Assembly: GCF_004769575.1 (NCBI RefSeq)
Contig: NZ_RQGA01000007.1
Coordinates: 124,001-188,000, forward strand
Length of the DNA stretch: 64,000 nucleotides
From: Leptospira perdikensis
GTDB lineage: Bacteria; Spirochaetota; Leptospiria; Leptospirales; Leptospiraceae
Direction of reading: 5' to 3'
The position numbers and the translations under genes were made by a program. Numbering within the stretch: the first letter of the stretch is position 1; each line of letters opens with the position of its first letter. The notes below the pieces were generated by a model. That model had not been told where the DNA came from. It did no database searches and saw nothing but the letters and a program-made list of their open reading frames with translations. This document shows, piece by piece, positions 52,255 through 60,144 of this stretch.

Positions 52255-53082
52255 TCAGAGAAAGAGTTGGTTCATTTGCAGATGGACTTCTTCTGCTTTC
52301 TTTTGTGCAACTTGTCCGAAATTTTCTTCCAAAGAACTAAGGGTGATTCCCCGGGAAGAATTGATAAGCGAATGTTTTCCAGAAGCTTGGATGATGGATT
52401 CTAAATCCCCACCTTGGGCACCGAATCCAGGAATGAGAAAATACATTTCTGGATGGCGGGAACGTAAGGTTTTGATTTCTGAGGGATGGGTTCCGCCCAC
52501 AACAAGTCCGACCTGGTTTGGGTACTCTTCACCGAGCCTTGCCATCTGATCACTCACCTCTTCATATAAAAAGATATCCTTCCCTACCAATTTTTGTTTT
52601 TGAAAATCAGCAGAACTAGGATTGGAAGTAAGGCCTAGGACAAAAATATAACCACCGAGATCCAAATAAGGAACCAAACTATCACGGCCCATATAAGGAT
52701 TTACAGTGAGCGCATCTACCCCCAAGGTCTTGAAAAAATACTTAGCATACTCTTTAGAAGTATTGGCAAGATCCCCTCGTTTGGCATCCATCACAATGGG
52801 CACTTGTGGCGAAACTTCCTTCATCACTCGGACCATATGTTCCAAAGCAAAATATCCTTCCGCACCTAACCGTTCAAAAAAGGCAACGTTCGGTTTCCAA
52901 GAGGTTGCATAAGGATGAGTGTAACGAATGATGGTTTCTGCAAAATGAACAAGTGGAGCCTTAGACTCCAAACTAACTTTGGGTAATTTTTCTAATTCAG
53001 GATCAAGACCGATACAAAGCAGAGACTTAAGTGTATCTCGTCTAGTGTCAAATTTTTGAATGAAGTTGGATGAATGGTTCAC
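52255..53082 (-). CDS. pyrF: Orotidine 5'-phosphate decarboxylase (type 2)
   Basis: 275 residues; last step of UMP synthesis. Signature LLCIGLDPELEKLP near the N-terminus, catalytic VPIVMDAKRGDLANTSKEYA with the Lys-Asp network, GVDALTVNPYMGRDSLVPYLD, and phosphate-binding end FLIPGFGAQGGD. The length and the DAKRGD motif mark the longer type 2 form. Start ATG overlaps the upstream lipoprotein gene stop by 4 bases. Confidence 0.95.
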   Translation of the reverse strand: MNHSSNFIQKFDTRRDTLKSLLCIGLDPELEKLPKVSLESKAPLVHFAETIIRYTHPYATSWKPNVAFFERLGAEGYFALEHMVRVMKEVSPQVPIVMDAKRGDLANTSKEYAKYFFKTLGVDALTVNPYMGRDSLVPYLDLGGYIFVLGLTSNPSSADFQKQKLVGKDIFLYEEVSDQMARLGEEYPNQVGLVVGGTHPSEIKTLRSRHPEMYFLIPGFGAQGGDLESIIQASGKHSLINSSRGITLSSLEENFGQVAQKKAEEVHLQMNQLFL

Positions 53083-53948
53083 TTAGGTTCCTTAATTTGG
53101 ATCTTTTGTTTTCTTTTGTCTAATTCCATATCAATGTCTCTTTTTTTGTAACGACCGTAAATATGGCCCGGGATCACAGCAACAGCGGTGATGGGATTGG
53201 CCACCACATCTCCAATAGCGCCTCCCACATAAGTAGAATAAGCCGGTGTGAGCAGTTCATAAGAAGATTCTAACTGTTCTCTATCATTTTTTTCTGCAAA
53301 ATAATTTAAGGCATCATCAGAGGCTCTTGCTTCATGATAGAGTGCACCAACCACAGGGATGGCATATACGGCGGCATATAAAGTTCTTTTTTCTCTTTGG
53401 GCAAAGTCTTTGGCATGCCCTCCTTCGTGGATGACAACAGGAGGTAAGTCAGAATACACATTGATTGTGTTGGTAAAAGAATTGTAGTGATCCCCTCCTA
53501 TAGTTCCTGCAAATAAACGACCAGGAAGAAAAGTATACGCGAGTAAAGAAATGGACCCAAAGAAATACCGAACCACAGGATTGATATTTTTGTTTTTAGG
53601 CAGACGTTTCCATTCAGAAATCGGAGCATATTGGTTGAAACGTACTTTCACATCTCGTAAATTGTTTTCTTTGATATAACGAATCAGATATTCCTTTGTT
53701 TCTTTTGAAATATGATGGTTGTCCGCTTTTAAATTAAGGAGGACTAATTTAGAAGGAAGAGAAAAAATCCAATTTCCAGTTTGGTCCAAAATCCAAATTG
53801 GTTCTCCTTCTTCAAATTGTGGATCGTCTTCGGTAAATTCGGGACTCGGAAGGTATGGATTCCCGTAGTTGTATGGTTTTTCTAATGAATAACAGTTTAT
53901 GAAATAAAAACCAATCCAGATGAATAGGAGAATGACACGAAATTTCAT
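53079..53948 (-). CDS. Lipoprotein with HEGGH metal-binding motif, putative metalloprotease-like
   Basis: 289 residues. Lipoprotein signal VILLFIWIGFYFINC. Zinc-type motif HEGGH in PPVVIHEGGHAKDFAQ. A possible third ligand is in ALYHEARASDDALNYFAEK (HE / SDDA, reminiscent of M48-like HExxH...EADxxA). A Gly/Ala-rich segment after it (YVGGAIGDVVANPITAVAVIPG) may insert in membrane. N-terminal half has no known fold. Overlaps neighbours by 4 bases each side. Protease activity is inference from the motif only. Confidence 0.6.
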   Translation of the reverse strand: MKFRVILLFIWIGFYFINCYSLEKPYNYGNPYLPSPEFTEDDPQFEEGEPIWILDQTGNWIFSLPSKLVLLNLKADNHHISKETKEYLIRYIKENNLRDVKVRFNQYAPISEWKRLPKNKNINPVVRYFFGSISLLAYTFLPGRLFAGTIGGDHYNSFTNTINVYSDLPPVVIHEGGHAKDFAQREKRTLYAAVYAIPVVGALYHEARASDDALNYFAEKNDREQLESSYELLTPAYSTYVGGAIGDVVANPITAVAVIPGHIYGRYKKRDIDMELDKRKQKIQIKEPK

Positions 53949-54676
53949 AAACTCTCTAAAATCTCTTTCAGTTTTGGATCCACTGGTTCTTGTTTTGTTG
54001 GTGTTTGTTTCTGTTTTATAGGTGCAGACTCCGGCTGAGGAGATTCATCTACCGGTGAACTTCCGTTATACCCGGACAAAACTTCCAACTTTGCAAAAAA
54101 TTCCGACAAAGAATTTCTTCCCAATTGGTTCAATTGGTCTTCTCGATTCCCCCGAAATCCATTATATGGAACATACCATAACAATGGTATCACGGTTAGA
54201 ATACTTCCGGTTAAATAACAATTGGTCACACGAGAATCAATTTCATCATAATAAGAAAATACTTCTTCTGTAGAACTACCAATTTGAATTCGTACCTTCA
54301 GACGAACGAAACTTAAATTTTTAGAACACTTATCAAGGGAAACCAATTGGAATTCATCAACTAAAATCTTCCCTCCTCTATCGAGTAACAAAGGATAACG
54401 ATTCCCACGCATAGAAAGTTCTTTTCTTATCAAATAGGACAAAGGACCATATTCATTGGGAAGTCCTTCGGGACTTGAAAAATATCCATCATAAATCCCC
54501 ATCTTCATTCGGTTCTCTTCTTTGACTTTGATCTCAATATGATCCATTTTTTTGACAAATTCAAATGCAGTTTCATTCGGGAAAGGACGATACACCCGAA
54601 GGGAAATCCCACAACCCATTCCCAACAAAGAAACAAAAACCAATAACAGAGAATGAAAACAAATTTTAAAAAACAT
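53945..54676 (-). CDS. Lipoprotein of unknown function
   Basis: About 243 residues from ATG 54676 (a TTG start at 54688 is possible). Signal peptide LLLVFVSLLGMGC, lipobox Cys about residue 22. The mature part is beta-rich: RVYRPFPNETAFEFVKKMDH, GKILVDEFQLVSLDKCSKNLSFVRLKVRIQIGSSTEEVFSYYDEI, ending in a Pro/Gln-rich tail. May be an outer-membrane assembly or transport lipoprotein. No family recognised. Between the barrel gene and the HEGGH lipoprotein gene in one run of overlapping genes. Confidence 0.65.
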   Translation of the reverse strand: MFFKICFHSLLLVFVSLLGMGCGISLRVYRPFPNETAFEFVKKMDHIEIKVKEENRMKMGIYDGYFSSPEGLPNEYGPLSYLIRKELSMRGNRYPLLLDRGGKILVDEFQLVSLDKCSKNLSFVRLKVRIQIGSSTEEVFSYYDEIDSRVTNCYLTGSILTVIPLLWYVPYNGFRGNREDQLNQLGRNSLSEFFAKLEVLSGYNGSSPVDESPQPESAPIKQKQTPTKQEPVDPKLKEILESL

Positions 54677-55925
54677 AAGTATATCCAAAGTATAAATTCT
54701 GAATTAGATAACTTCGAGAAAGGCGTTTGTCCCGACCATCTGCCTCATAATAAGCAGAACTCAAATAAAAATCTCTCACTCCCGAATGAAAAGAATCCTG
54801 ATTTAAGGCCCGAATCCCTGGCACATAAGATTCGTTAGCTCTCCATATATATTGGATGACTTGTAAACCCAAGTGAAATTTATGGTGGTCAAACGGTTGC
54901 CAATTGAATTGTCCGACTAGATCAAGTCCAACAATGGTTGTTTGCACTGGTTTTTCTGAAAATACAGAATAGGCTTCTTCACCCAAAACCATACCTTCCG
55001 CAAATCTTGGTACACCGCCAGTTTGGGTAAAAATATCCCTTCTGTATTGAAGTCGACCAAGAGGAGTAAAAAACAAATCTCCTCCTAATTCATATGAAAA
55101 CCCGTCTTCCAATTTATGATAAAATTTGAATCCTGTACTTGGAGCAAGATATCGCATTGAATCTCGCATAACTCCCGTTTGCCTCATCGTCTGGGAGGAA
55201 AAAACGGAATTTGTGTGAAAAGATCCGGCTCGGATTCCAAAATCCCAACTATAACCAATATTTTTAGAAAACTCTTCATAAATTTTAACAACTAATTTAT
55301 GCTCTGCGCTATACAGACGATCCGAATGGTATGCAGACTGCGTTTCACCCAAAAATCCTATAGAAAGGAAATCATTTGTTGTTTGAAACTGAAAGTAAAC
55401 ATATTCCAATCCCCATTTTGCAGATTTATGTTTGTATGCCACTCGAGGCGATAAAGAACCAGAAGCTCGATTCGAATTCTCTAAATCGTAGGAATAAGGA
55501 AGAGTTCGAATGTTTTGGTATCCAATGGGGGATCGAGGATAATACGGTGTGCCTGCCTGGAAAGCCACACGGCCATTATCAAGTGCCCAGTCATTACCTG
55601 GAGAAAAAACCCCAAACTGAGTTAAGCCCCGAAACCCGACCTCCCAAGTTCCTTGGTTGAATTCCAAAGAACCTTGGTTGGTTGCTGGGATGTTTTTTGT
55701 GGGTGAAACATATTGTTCTTGAGTGTTTCGATCACGAAATTGATCAGAACGAATTTTTTTGACTTTGTTACGGATTTCTTCTGATTTTTTTGGATACCCA
55801 CGTTCCTCATAAGATTCCGCTTCTAATTCCAACTGTGTTGCTTTTGTTTCTTCTGCCCACAATGAATGGGTAGTTGTCAGAAAAGATAAGAACAGTAGGA
55901 AAAAGAATACGAGAATCTGTTTCAC
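54666..55925 (-). CDS. Outer-membrane beta-barrel protein, unknown function
   Basis: About 419 residues from GTG 55925, preceded by AAGGAT; a longer in-frame start at 55979 would lie in speE. Signal peptide KQILVFFFLLFLSFLTTTHSLWA, a short helical stretch with ELEAESYEERGYPKKSEEI, then alternating beta strands of a barrel with periodic aromatic girdles, ending in Phe (YLIQNLYFGYTYVF), the usual C-terminal signal for BAM insertion. Role unknown. Co-transcribed with the two lipoprotein genes downstream; all three may form one envelope complex (inference). Confidence 0.72.
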   Translation of the reverse strand: MKQILVFFFLLFLSFLTTTHSLWAEETKATQLELEAESYEERGYPKKSEEIRNKVKKIRSDQFRDRNTQEQYVSPTKNIPATNQGSLEFNQGTWEVGFRGLTQFGVFSPGNDWALDNGRVAFQAGTPYYPRSPIGYQNIRTLPYSYDLENSNRASGSLSPRVAYKHKSAKWGLEYVYFQFQTTNDFLSIGFLGETQSAYHSDRLYSAEHKLVVKIYEEFSKNIGYSWDFGIRAGSFHTNSVFSSQTMRQTGVMRDSMRYLAPSTGFKFYHKLEDGFSYELGGDLFFTPLGRLQYRRDIFTQTGGVPRFAEGMVLGEEAYSVFSEKPVQTTIVGLDLVGQFNWQPFDHHKFHLGLQVIQYIWRANESYVPGIRALNQDSFHSGVRDFYLSSAYYEADGRDKRLSRSYLIQNLYFGYTYVF

Positions 55926-55932
55926 AAAGAAT

Positions 55933-56778
55933 CTATCCTTTTCGTTTGATATAAGCTTTTGCAAATTCAGGAAGTACAAAAGCAGCTTTGTGAATTTCAG
56001 GACTATAGTATTTGAGTCCTTTAGGAACTCGTTTAGGATCTGGTGTCACAGAATAAGGATCTATCGCATTGGATAAAAAAGTAAACCCAATGATTCCAGA
56101 AGGATAGGTAGGAATCGTTGTGTAATAGTATCCATACTCAGGAAAAATTTTGGGAATGAAATTGAATAGAGAAGAAATCACATCTCCATGATACCAAAAA
56201 GATTCCGCTTGAGTCGCAATGATTCCTGTTGGTTTCAATGCACTTGCCATATCCCGAAAAAATGGTTCTTTAAATAGGACTTCTGCTGGGCCTACTGGAT
56301 CACTAGAATCGACTAGAATCACATCAAAACGGCCTTGGTTTTCACGAGCAAATTTGGCACCATCATCATAATAATGAATGACCTTTGGATCTTTCATCGC
56401 ATCAGCACATTCAGGAAAATATTTATAACTAATATCTACAACGGCTTTGTCAATCTCGCATAACACAACTTCTTTGACAGAAGGGTGTTTTAATACTTCG
56501 CGAACCGTTCCACCGTCTCCCCCACCAATCACAAGTACCGATTCTGGATTTGGGTGACTCATCATGGGGATGTGGGCTATCATTTCATGATATGAATGTT
56601 CGTCTTTGTTAGTAACCATTGTTACACCATCAAGTGTAAACATGCGGCCAAAGGATTGTGTTTCAAAAATATCGATTTTTTGGAACGGAGATTGTAGGCT
56701 TTCGATTGTTTTTGTTACCCGGTAACTGACAGCGCGCCCTTTTTCTAATTCCAATTTTTCGGTATACCAAATCTCCAT
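55933..56778 (-). CDS. speE: Spermidine synthase
   Basis: 281 residues; transfers aminopropyl from decarboxylated SAM to putrescine. Motifs: IFETQSFGRMFTLDGVTMVTNKDEHSYHEMIAHIP, VLVIGGGDGGTVREVLKH, ILVDSSDPVGPAEVLF and FPEYGYYYTTIPTYPSG are diagnostic. Strong AGGAGA ribosome site. No speD lies beside it. First gene of a long nearly gapless minus-strand run. Confidence 0.95.
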   Translation of the reverse strand: MEIWYTEKLELEKGRAVSYRVTKTIESLQSPFQKIDIFETQSFGRMFTLDGVTMVTNKDEHSYHEMIAHIPMMSHPNPESVLVIGGGDGGTVREVLKHPSVKEVVLCEIDKAVVDISYKYFPECADAMKDPKVIHYYDDGAKFARENQGRFDVILVDSSDPVGPAEVLFKEPFFRDMASALKPTGIIATQAESFWYHGDVISSLFNFIPKIFPEYGYYYTTIPTYPSGIIGFTFLSNAIDPYSVTPDPKRVPKGLKYYSPEIHKAAFVLPEFAKAYIKRKG

Positions 56779-56919
56779 TGATTTCTCCTAAGGTTTCTCT
56801 CTTTGAACCAGATTTGATTTGGGAAGAAGAAGGTGTAGTTTTTTTTAAAGTTTCTTGGTTTGGGGAAGATTAAAAATTCAACTTGGCGAGAACTGGGTGT
56901 TTCAGTTCCATTGCCTTGT

Positions 56920-57360
56920 ATGCAGAAATATTCCCGTGTTTTTTACCTGCTTGGTTTTTTATCCATGCCACTATTCATTTTATTACTGGTTTATGGTTAT
57001 ATCAAAATCAACGAAATGGCGAGTGAAGAAATCCATTGGGGTCATAACAAATCCTTCGCTTTTGGACAGGCTTCCCGCGAAGGAAAACTCATTCTCCTGG
57101 CAGTGACCAAATCTCGTTGTGAGATGCTCCAAGGCCTTGAATGCGGCGAAGGCAAACCAGATCTCGGTGCTTATGTTTTACTGAACTACACTCCGAGAGA
57201 CCAAGAATTCCAAACTTTGATTTTGGATGACCGGTTTGGTTCCTTAAAAACAGATCCCATTCCCCAATACTTCCTACTCAATTCTTCTGGGGAAATCCGT
57301 CATATGTCAACGCAGCTTCCCAGTGTAGAAGAGATGCAAAAACTCCCTAAAAAAGAATGA
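56920..57360 (+). CDS. Membrane-anchored thioredoxin-like protein without CxxC
   Basis: About 146 residues from ATG 56920 (a TTG at 56860 is an alternative). One membrane segment (VFYLLGFLSMPLFILLLVYG), then a domain with the beta strand KLILLAVTKSRCEML and the thioredoxin-like IPQYFLLNSSGEIRHMST (cis-Pro region). The catalytic CxxC is missing; the two Cys (in SRCEML and LECGEG) are far apart. So redox activity of the classical type is unlikely. Function unknown; fold assignment tentative. Confidence 0.5.
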   Translation: MQKYSRVFYLLGFLSMPLFILLLVYGYIKINEMASEEIHWGHNKSFAFGQASREGKLILLAVTKSRCEMLQGLECGEGKPDLGAYVLLNYTPRDQEFQTLILDDRFGSLKTDPIPQYFLLNSSGEIRHMSTQLPSVEEMQKLPKKE

Positions 57361-57410
57361 TCTTTTTTAAATCCTAACCAAAATTCTCTTGCAAGTTCCT
57401 TTTCGAAACC

Positions 57411-57426
57411 ATACCCTATGGGGTAT
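57411..57426 (+). promoter_or_regulatory. CsoR-family-like operator upstream of the DUF302 gene
   Basis: Near-perfect palindrome ATACCCTATGGGGTAT, matching the TACCC-TA-GGGGTA pattern bound by CsoR/RcnR/CstR-type repressors. A -35 like TTGCAA lies at 57389-57394, so the palindrome covers the -10 region; a GGAGG ribosome site and ATG 57444 follow. Regulator gene not in this window. Confidence 0.6.
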
Positions 57427-57443
57427 AGACTTGCGGAGGATTT

Positions 57444-57833
57444 ATGTTAGGACTCACTGTTCACAGAAAAAAAAATTTTGAAGATACCATCACCGACACA
57501 ACCGAAGCCCTAAAAAAAGAAGGTTTTGGTGTTTTAACTACAATCGACGTCAAACACACACTCAAAGAAAAGATAGGAGTCGATTTCAAAAGATACACCA
57601 TTCTTGGAGCATGTAACCCAAGTTTTGCGCACAAAGCCCTACAAACCGCCGACGAAATCGGACTATTACTCCCCTGCAATGTGGTTGTCACCGAAGAAAA
57701 AAATGGGGAAACCAAAGTATCCATCTTCGACCCAATGACCATGACAAAACTCGTCCAAAACCCAGAACTAGAAAAGATTGCTAAAGAAGTACAAGAAAAA
57801 TTAATTCAAGTCATCCACCATTTACACGAATGA
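57444..57833 (+). CDS. DUF302 family protein
   Basis: 129 residues, cytoplasmic. DUF302 signature: GVLTTIDVKHTLKEKIG, RYTILGACNPSFAHKALQTADEIGLLLPCNVVVTEE (conserved GACNPxxA and LLPCNV) and a C-terminal helix. Function of DUF302 unknown; family genes often sit near thiol/sulfur or copper-related regulators, consistent with the CsoR-type operator here. Strong ribosome site. Repeat copy B begins 20 bases after the stop. Confidence 0.88.
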   Translation: MLGLTVHRKKNFEDTITDTTEALKKEGFGVLTTIDVKHTLKEKIGVDFKRYTILGACNPSFAHKALQTADEIGLLLPCNVVVTEEKNGETKVSIFDPMTMTKLVQNPELEKIAKEVQEKLIQVIHHLHE

Positions 57834-57853
57834 ATTAGATTTTAATCATTGGG

Positions 57854-58001
57854 GCGCCTCGCCAATGGCTTGGAGTCCCCACATTCTATCCATTAGGCGA
57901 TCCCGCTTTTCGCTCCAATCTTTCTGGAAGGCCTTTTTGTATCCAACAGGGTTCTCGAACCAGAAAGGATTTCCGCTACAATCGGTGGCGCTTTGGGGAC
58001 T
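57854..58001 (-). repeat. Dispersed structured intergenic element, copy B
   Basis: Fullest copy, between two convergent genes. Bounded in part by inverted repeats AGTCCCCA (57874-57881) / TGGGGACT (57994-58001). Internal hairpin, minus strand: AATC, bulged C, TTTCTGG ... CCAGAAA, GATT. Closely matches copy A outside the stem and copy C within it. A hairpin CATTGG / CCAATG lies at the 57.85 kb end. Open frames across it are by-products. Confidence 0.75.
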
Positions 58002-58015
58002 GATCCTAAAAAAAA

Positions 58016-59227
58016 TTAGTATGTATTTGTTTCTTTCTCCTTCTTTGTTTGAGACGGTAAGAAAGTTTTTTCATTATCATCTGATAATGAAAACTGATAA
58101 ATATCTTTCATCAGTTCCAATCGTTTTGTTAATGTTAAATTACAAACATTCATTTTGAAAAAAAGATTTGGTTCATCAAACCTGTACATACTTTCCCACT
58201 TAGTTTCGTAAATTCTTGTCCACTGGTCTTCAAATTTTTCTGATCTTAATACCAGATACAAAATGCATTGATCTTCCTTTCCCAATGGATAGTTTAAATA
58301 CAAAGTCCCAAATGAATCTTTCGGAACAGACTGGGCACTCAGAGAAAATCCAAAAACAGTGAACTCTCTATTTAATTTTTCTTCGCTGATGAGAACTCTG
58401 TTCCTTCCCCATCCATAAATAATAGTGATATAAAGAATAAAACTAGAGAAAAAAATGAAAACAGTTCCCCAGAGAATCTGTGAGTAAGAAGGGAATTTTT
58501 TTGCCGGTGCTAATCTAAAAAAATAGTAAACCAAACAAAGCCCATAAAGAAATACAACCGTAGAACCTAAAAGATAAAGTACACTCGGATCAGGCACCCA
58601 GTCCCATTCTGGTTGGATTTCCTTTCTCGAAATACCAAGACCGAATTTCCTTTGTTTCGATTTTTCCAGAAGAATCCTAGAAGGAATTTCGGCAATATGA
58701 TTCAATACTGGGAGACCAAGTAAACTCACTAGTGATTTTAAATTTTGTTTTTGGTTTGTTGGCTCAAGTGACCCAAGTTCTAATTCAAAACCATAAGAAG
58801 TCAGTAGGCTTATGTGTTGGATTTTTGGATCCGGTTTTGGTTTGGATGTATCTACATCCTCCTCTTCCAGAAAAGCTGAGTCCGGTAATAAAAGTAAAAA
58901 CTGAAACTCCGAAAAAGGAATTTTGAATTTTGTGGATTCTTTTGTTACCGTGATTTCCCGAGAAACCCCATCGAGTAGAATCGAAGTTTTTTCTGTTCCG
59001 AGAGGTGTGAATAAACCTACAACAAACCAAAAAATCCCACTCACTAACATCATAAAGGGATGGTTGAATGTGGGGTCTTCTACAGGTTTTTTTTTCAGAA
59101 AGCTTGGGAGACTAAATAGTATGAATACAGAACCAACCAAAAGGATAAAGACCTTGGCTGCGATCCAAACAAAAGAAAGGCCCCCATCTTCCATCTGAAT
59201 CCCATTGTTTAAAATGACTAAGTTCAT
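58016..59227 (-). CDS. Membrane protein of unknown function
   Basis: 403 residues with about four membrane segments: WIAAKVFILLVGSVFILFSLP, FMMLVSGIFWFVVGLFTPL, VLYLLGSTVVFLYGLCLVYYF and ILWGTVFIFFSSFILYITIIYG. Between helices 2 and 3 lies a cytoplasmic or periplasmic domain with beta repeats (TSILLDGVSREITVTKEST) and a large charged loop. No family recognised. GGGGAT precedes the ATG and falls at the edge of repeat copy C. Confidence 0.65.
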   Translation of the reverse strand: MNLVILNNGIQMEDGGLSFVWIAAKVFILLVGSVFILFSLPSFLKKKPVEDPTFNHPFMMLVSGIFWFVVGLFTPLGTEKTSILLDGVSREITVTKESTKFKIPFSEFQFLLLLPDSAFLEEEDVDTSKPKPDPKIQHISLLTSYGFELELGSLEPTNQKQNLKSLVSLLGLPVLNHIAEIPSRILLEKSKQRKFGLGISRKEIQPEWDWVPDPSVLYLLGSTVVFLYGLCLVYYFFRLAPAKKFPSYSQILWGTVFIFFSSFILYITIIYGWGRNRVLISEEKLNREFTVFGFSLSAQSVPKDSFGTLYLNYPLGKEDQCILYLVLRSEKFEDQWTRIYETKWESMYRFDEPNLFFKMNVCNLTLTKRLELMKDIYQFSLSDDNEKTFLPSQTKKEKETNTY

Positions 59228-59235
59228 AATTTTTT

Positions 59236-59326
59236 AATCCCCACTATAGCCACCAAACTTTCTGGCCGGATTTCTTGTTTCATACAAAATTTTCCAACCA
59301 GAAAGGATTTCTGCTATCATTGAGGT
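59236..59326 (-). repeat. Dispersed structured intergenic element, copy C (degenerate)
   Basis: Aligns with copy B over about 90 bases: AACCAGAAAGGATTT is identical and flanking positions are diverged. The stem TTTCTGG / CCAGAAA is retained; the outer AATC / GATT pairing is weakened (GTTT). Located directly upstream of the minus-strand gene at 58016-59227. Confidence 0.65.
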
Positions 59327-59376
59327 GTATGAGATTTGTTTTTTTACTAATCGATCATCCTATTTGGATTTCTCCA

Positions 59377-59793
59377 TCACTTACAAAAACCAGGAAGACT
59401 TTTTGTTGGATTCGGAAGTCTCGCATAACAAACAGTAACTCCTTCGGTGGTCATCCCAAAAAGATTCAGTTTAGGTCCACCCACCGGATATTGAGCCGTT
59501 GACCCAGGGCCTTCTTGCCATTCGATGCGATAATTTCCTTCTGGTTGGCCTTTGCTCATCTGTCCTTTGACAACACTACTTGTTTTTTTATAACAGGATT
59601 TAATCTCCCGATTGTTACTAATGACAAGCCAAGCCACGGGACTGGGAGAAGGATTTTTAACACAATCTGAAGTGAGAACCCAACTCCCTTCTAAAATGGT
59701 CTTAGTGTCTTCAGCTCCCGCTTTTTCTCCTGACTGGCACTGGAATACGAGTGCAGAAACCGCGAACGCAAATACAAAAGTAATTTTCTTCAA
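59377..59793 (-). CDS. Small lipoprotein, unknown function
   Basis: 138 residues. Lipoprotein signal ITFVFAFAVSALVFQC. The mature domain has WVLTSDCVKNPSPSPVAWLVISNN, SCYKKTSSVVKGQM, and NYRIEWQEGPGSTAQYPVGG, with four more Cys suggesting disulfides. Predicted periplasmic. No family recognised. The ribosome site GGAGC lies shortly before the ATG. Confidence 0.65.
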   Translation of the reverse strand: MKKITFVFAFAVSALVFQCQSGEKAGAEDTKTILEGSWVLTSDCVKNPSPSPVAWLVISNNREIKSCYKKTSSVVKGQMSKGQPEGNYRIEWQEGPGSTAQYPVGGPKLNLFGMTTEGVTVCYARLPNPTKSLPGFCK

Positions 59794-60144
59794 AACAGGC
59801 TCCTTGGCGGAAATTGATTATGATTTCCACAAAGAGACATTAGAGATCAAAAAATAAAGAATCTGTCAAACTTTATTACAAATATTTGAAGGTTATTTTG
59901 AAATTTCCAAACAAGGGGTTTGCGGTATTTTTCTTACCCTATTTATCTCTAAAAAATCACAAAACAGAAAATAGTTGGCACCTAACGGAGAATGATTCCG
60001 CTAAGGAATATTTTATTTTTTGTCTATTTTTTTATTGAAGCTTCTAGAGAGAATGTACCAATTTGACAACTCGGATAAACCCAAGTATTTTCCGTTAGGC
60101 GGAAATGCTGAAGTCATGCCATCATTATTACAAAAGGACCCTAT
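59794..60144. other. Gene-free stretch of about 351 bases with inverted CCGTTAGG motifs
   Basis: Holds CCTAACGG (59981-59988), CCGCTAAGG (59998-60006) and CCGTTAGG (60092-60099; inside TTCCG TTAGG CGGAA, a small hairpin at 60090-60104). Also T-rich runs at 60010-60035. No ORF of note; promoter of the next gene should be here. No RNA gene recognised. Confidence 0.55.

Noticed and set aside
57865..58158. 97-codon plus-strand ORF
   Set aside because: Covers repeat copy B and then the antisense of the membrane protein gene; no protein features.
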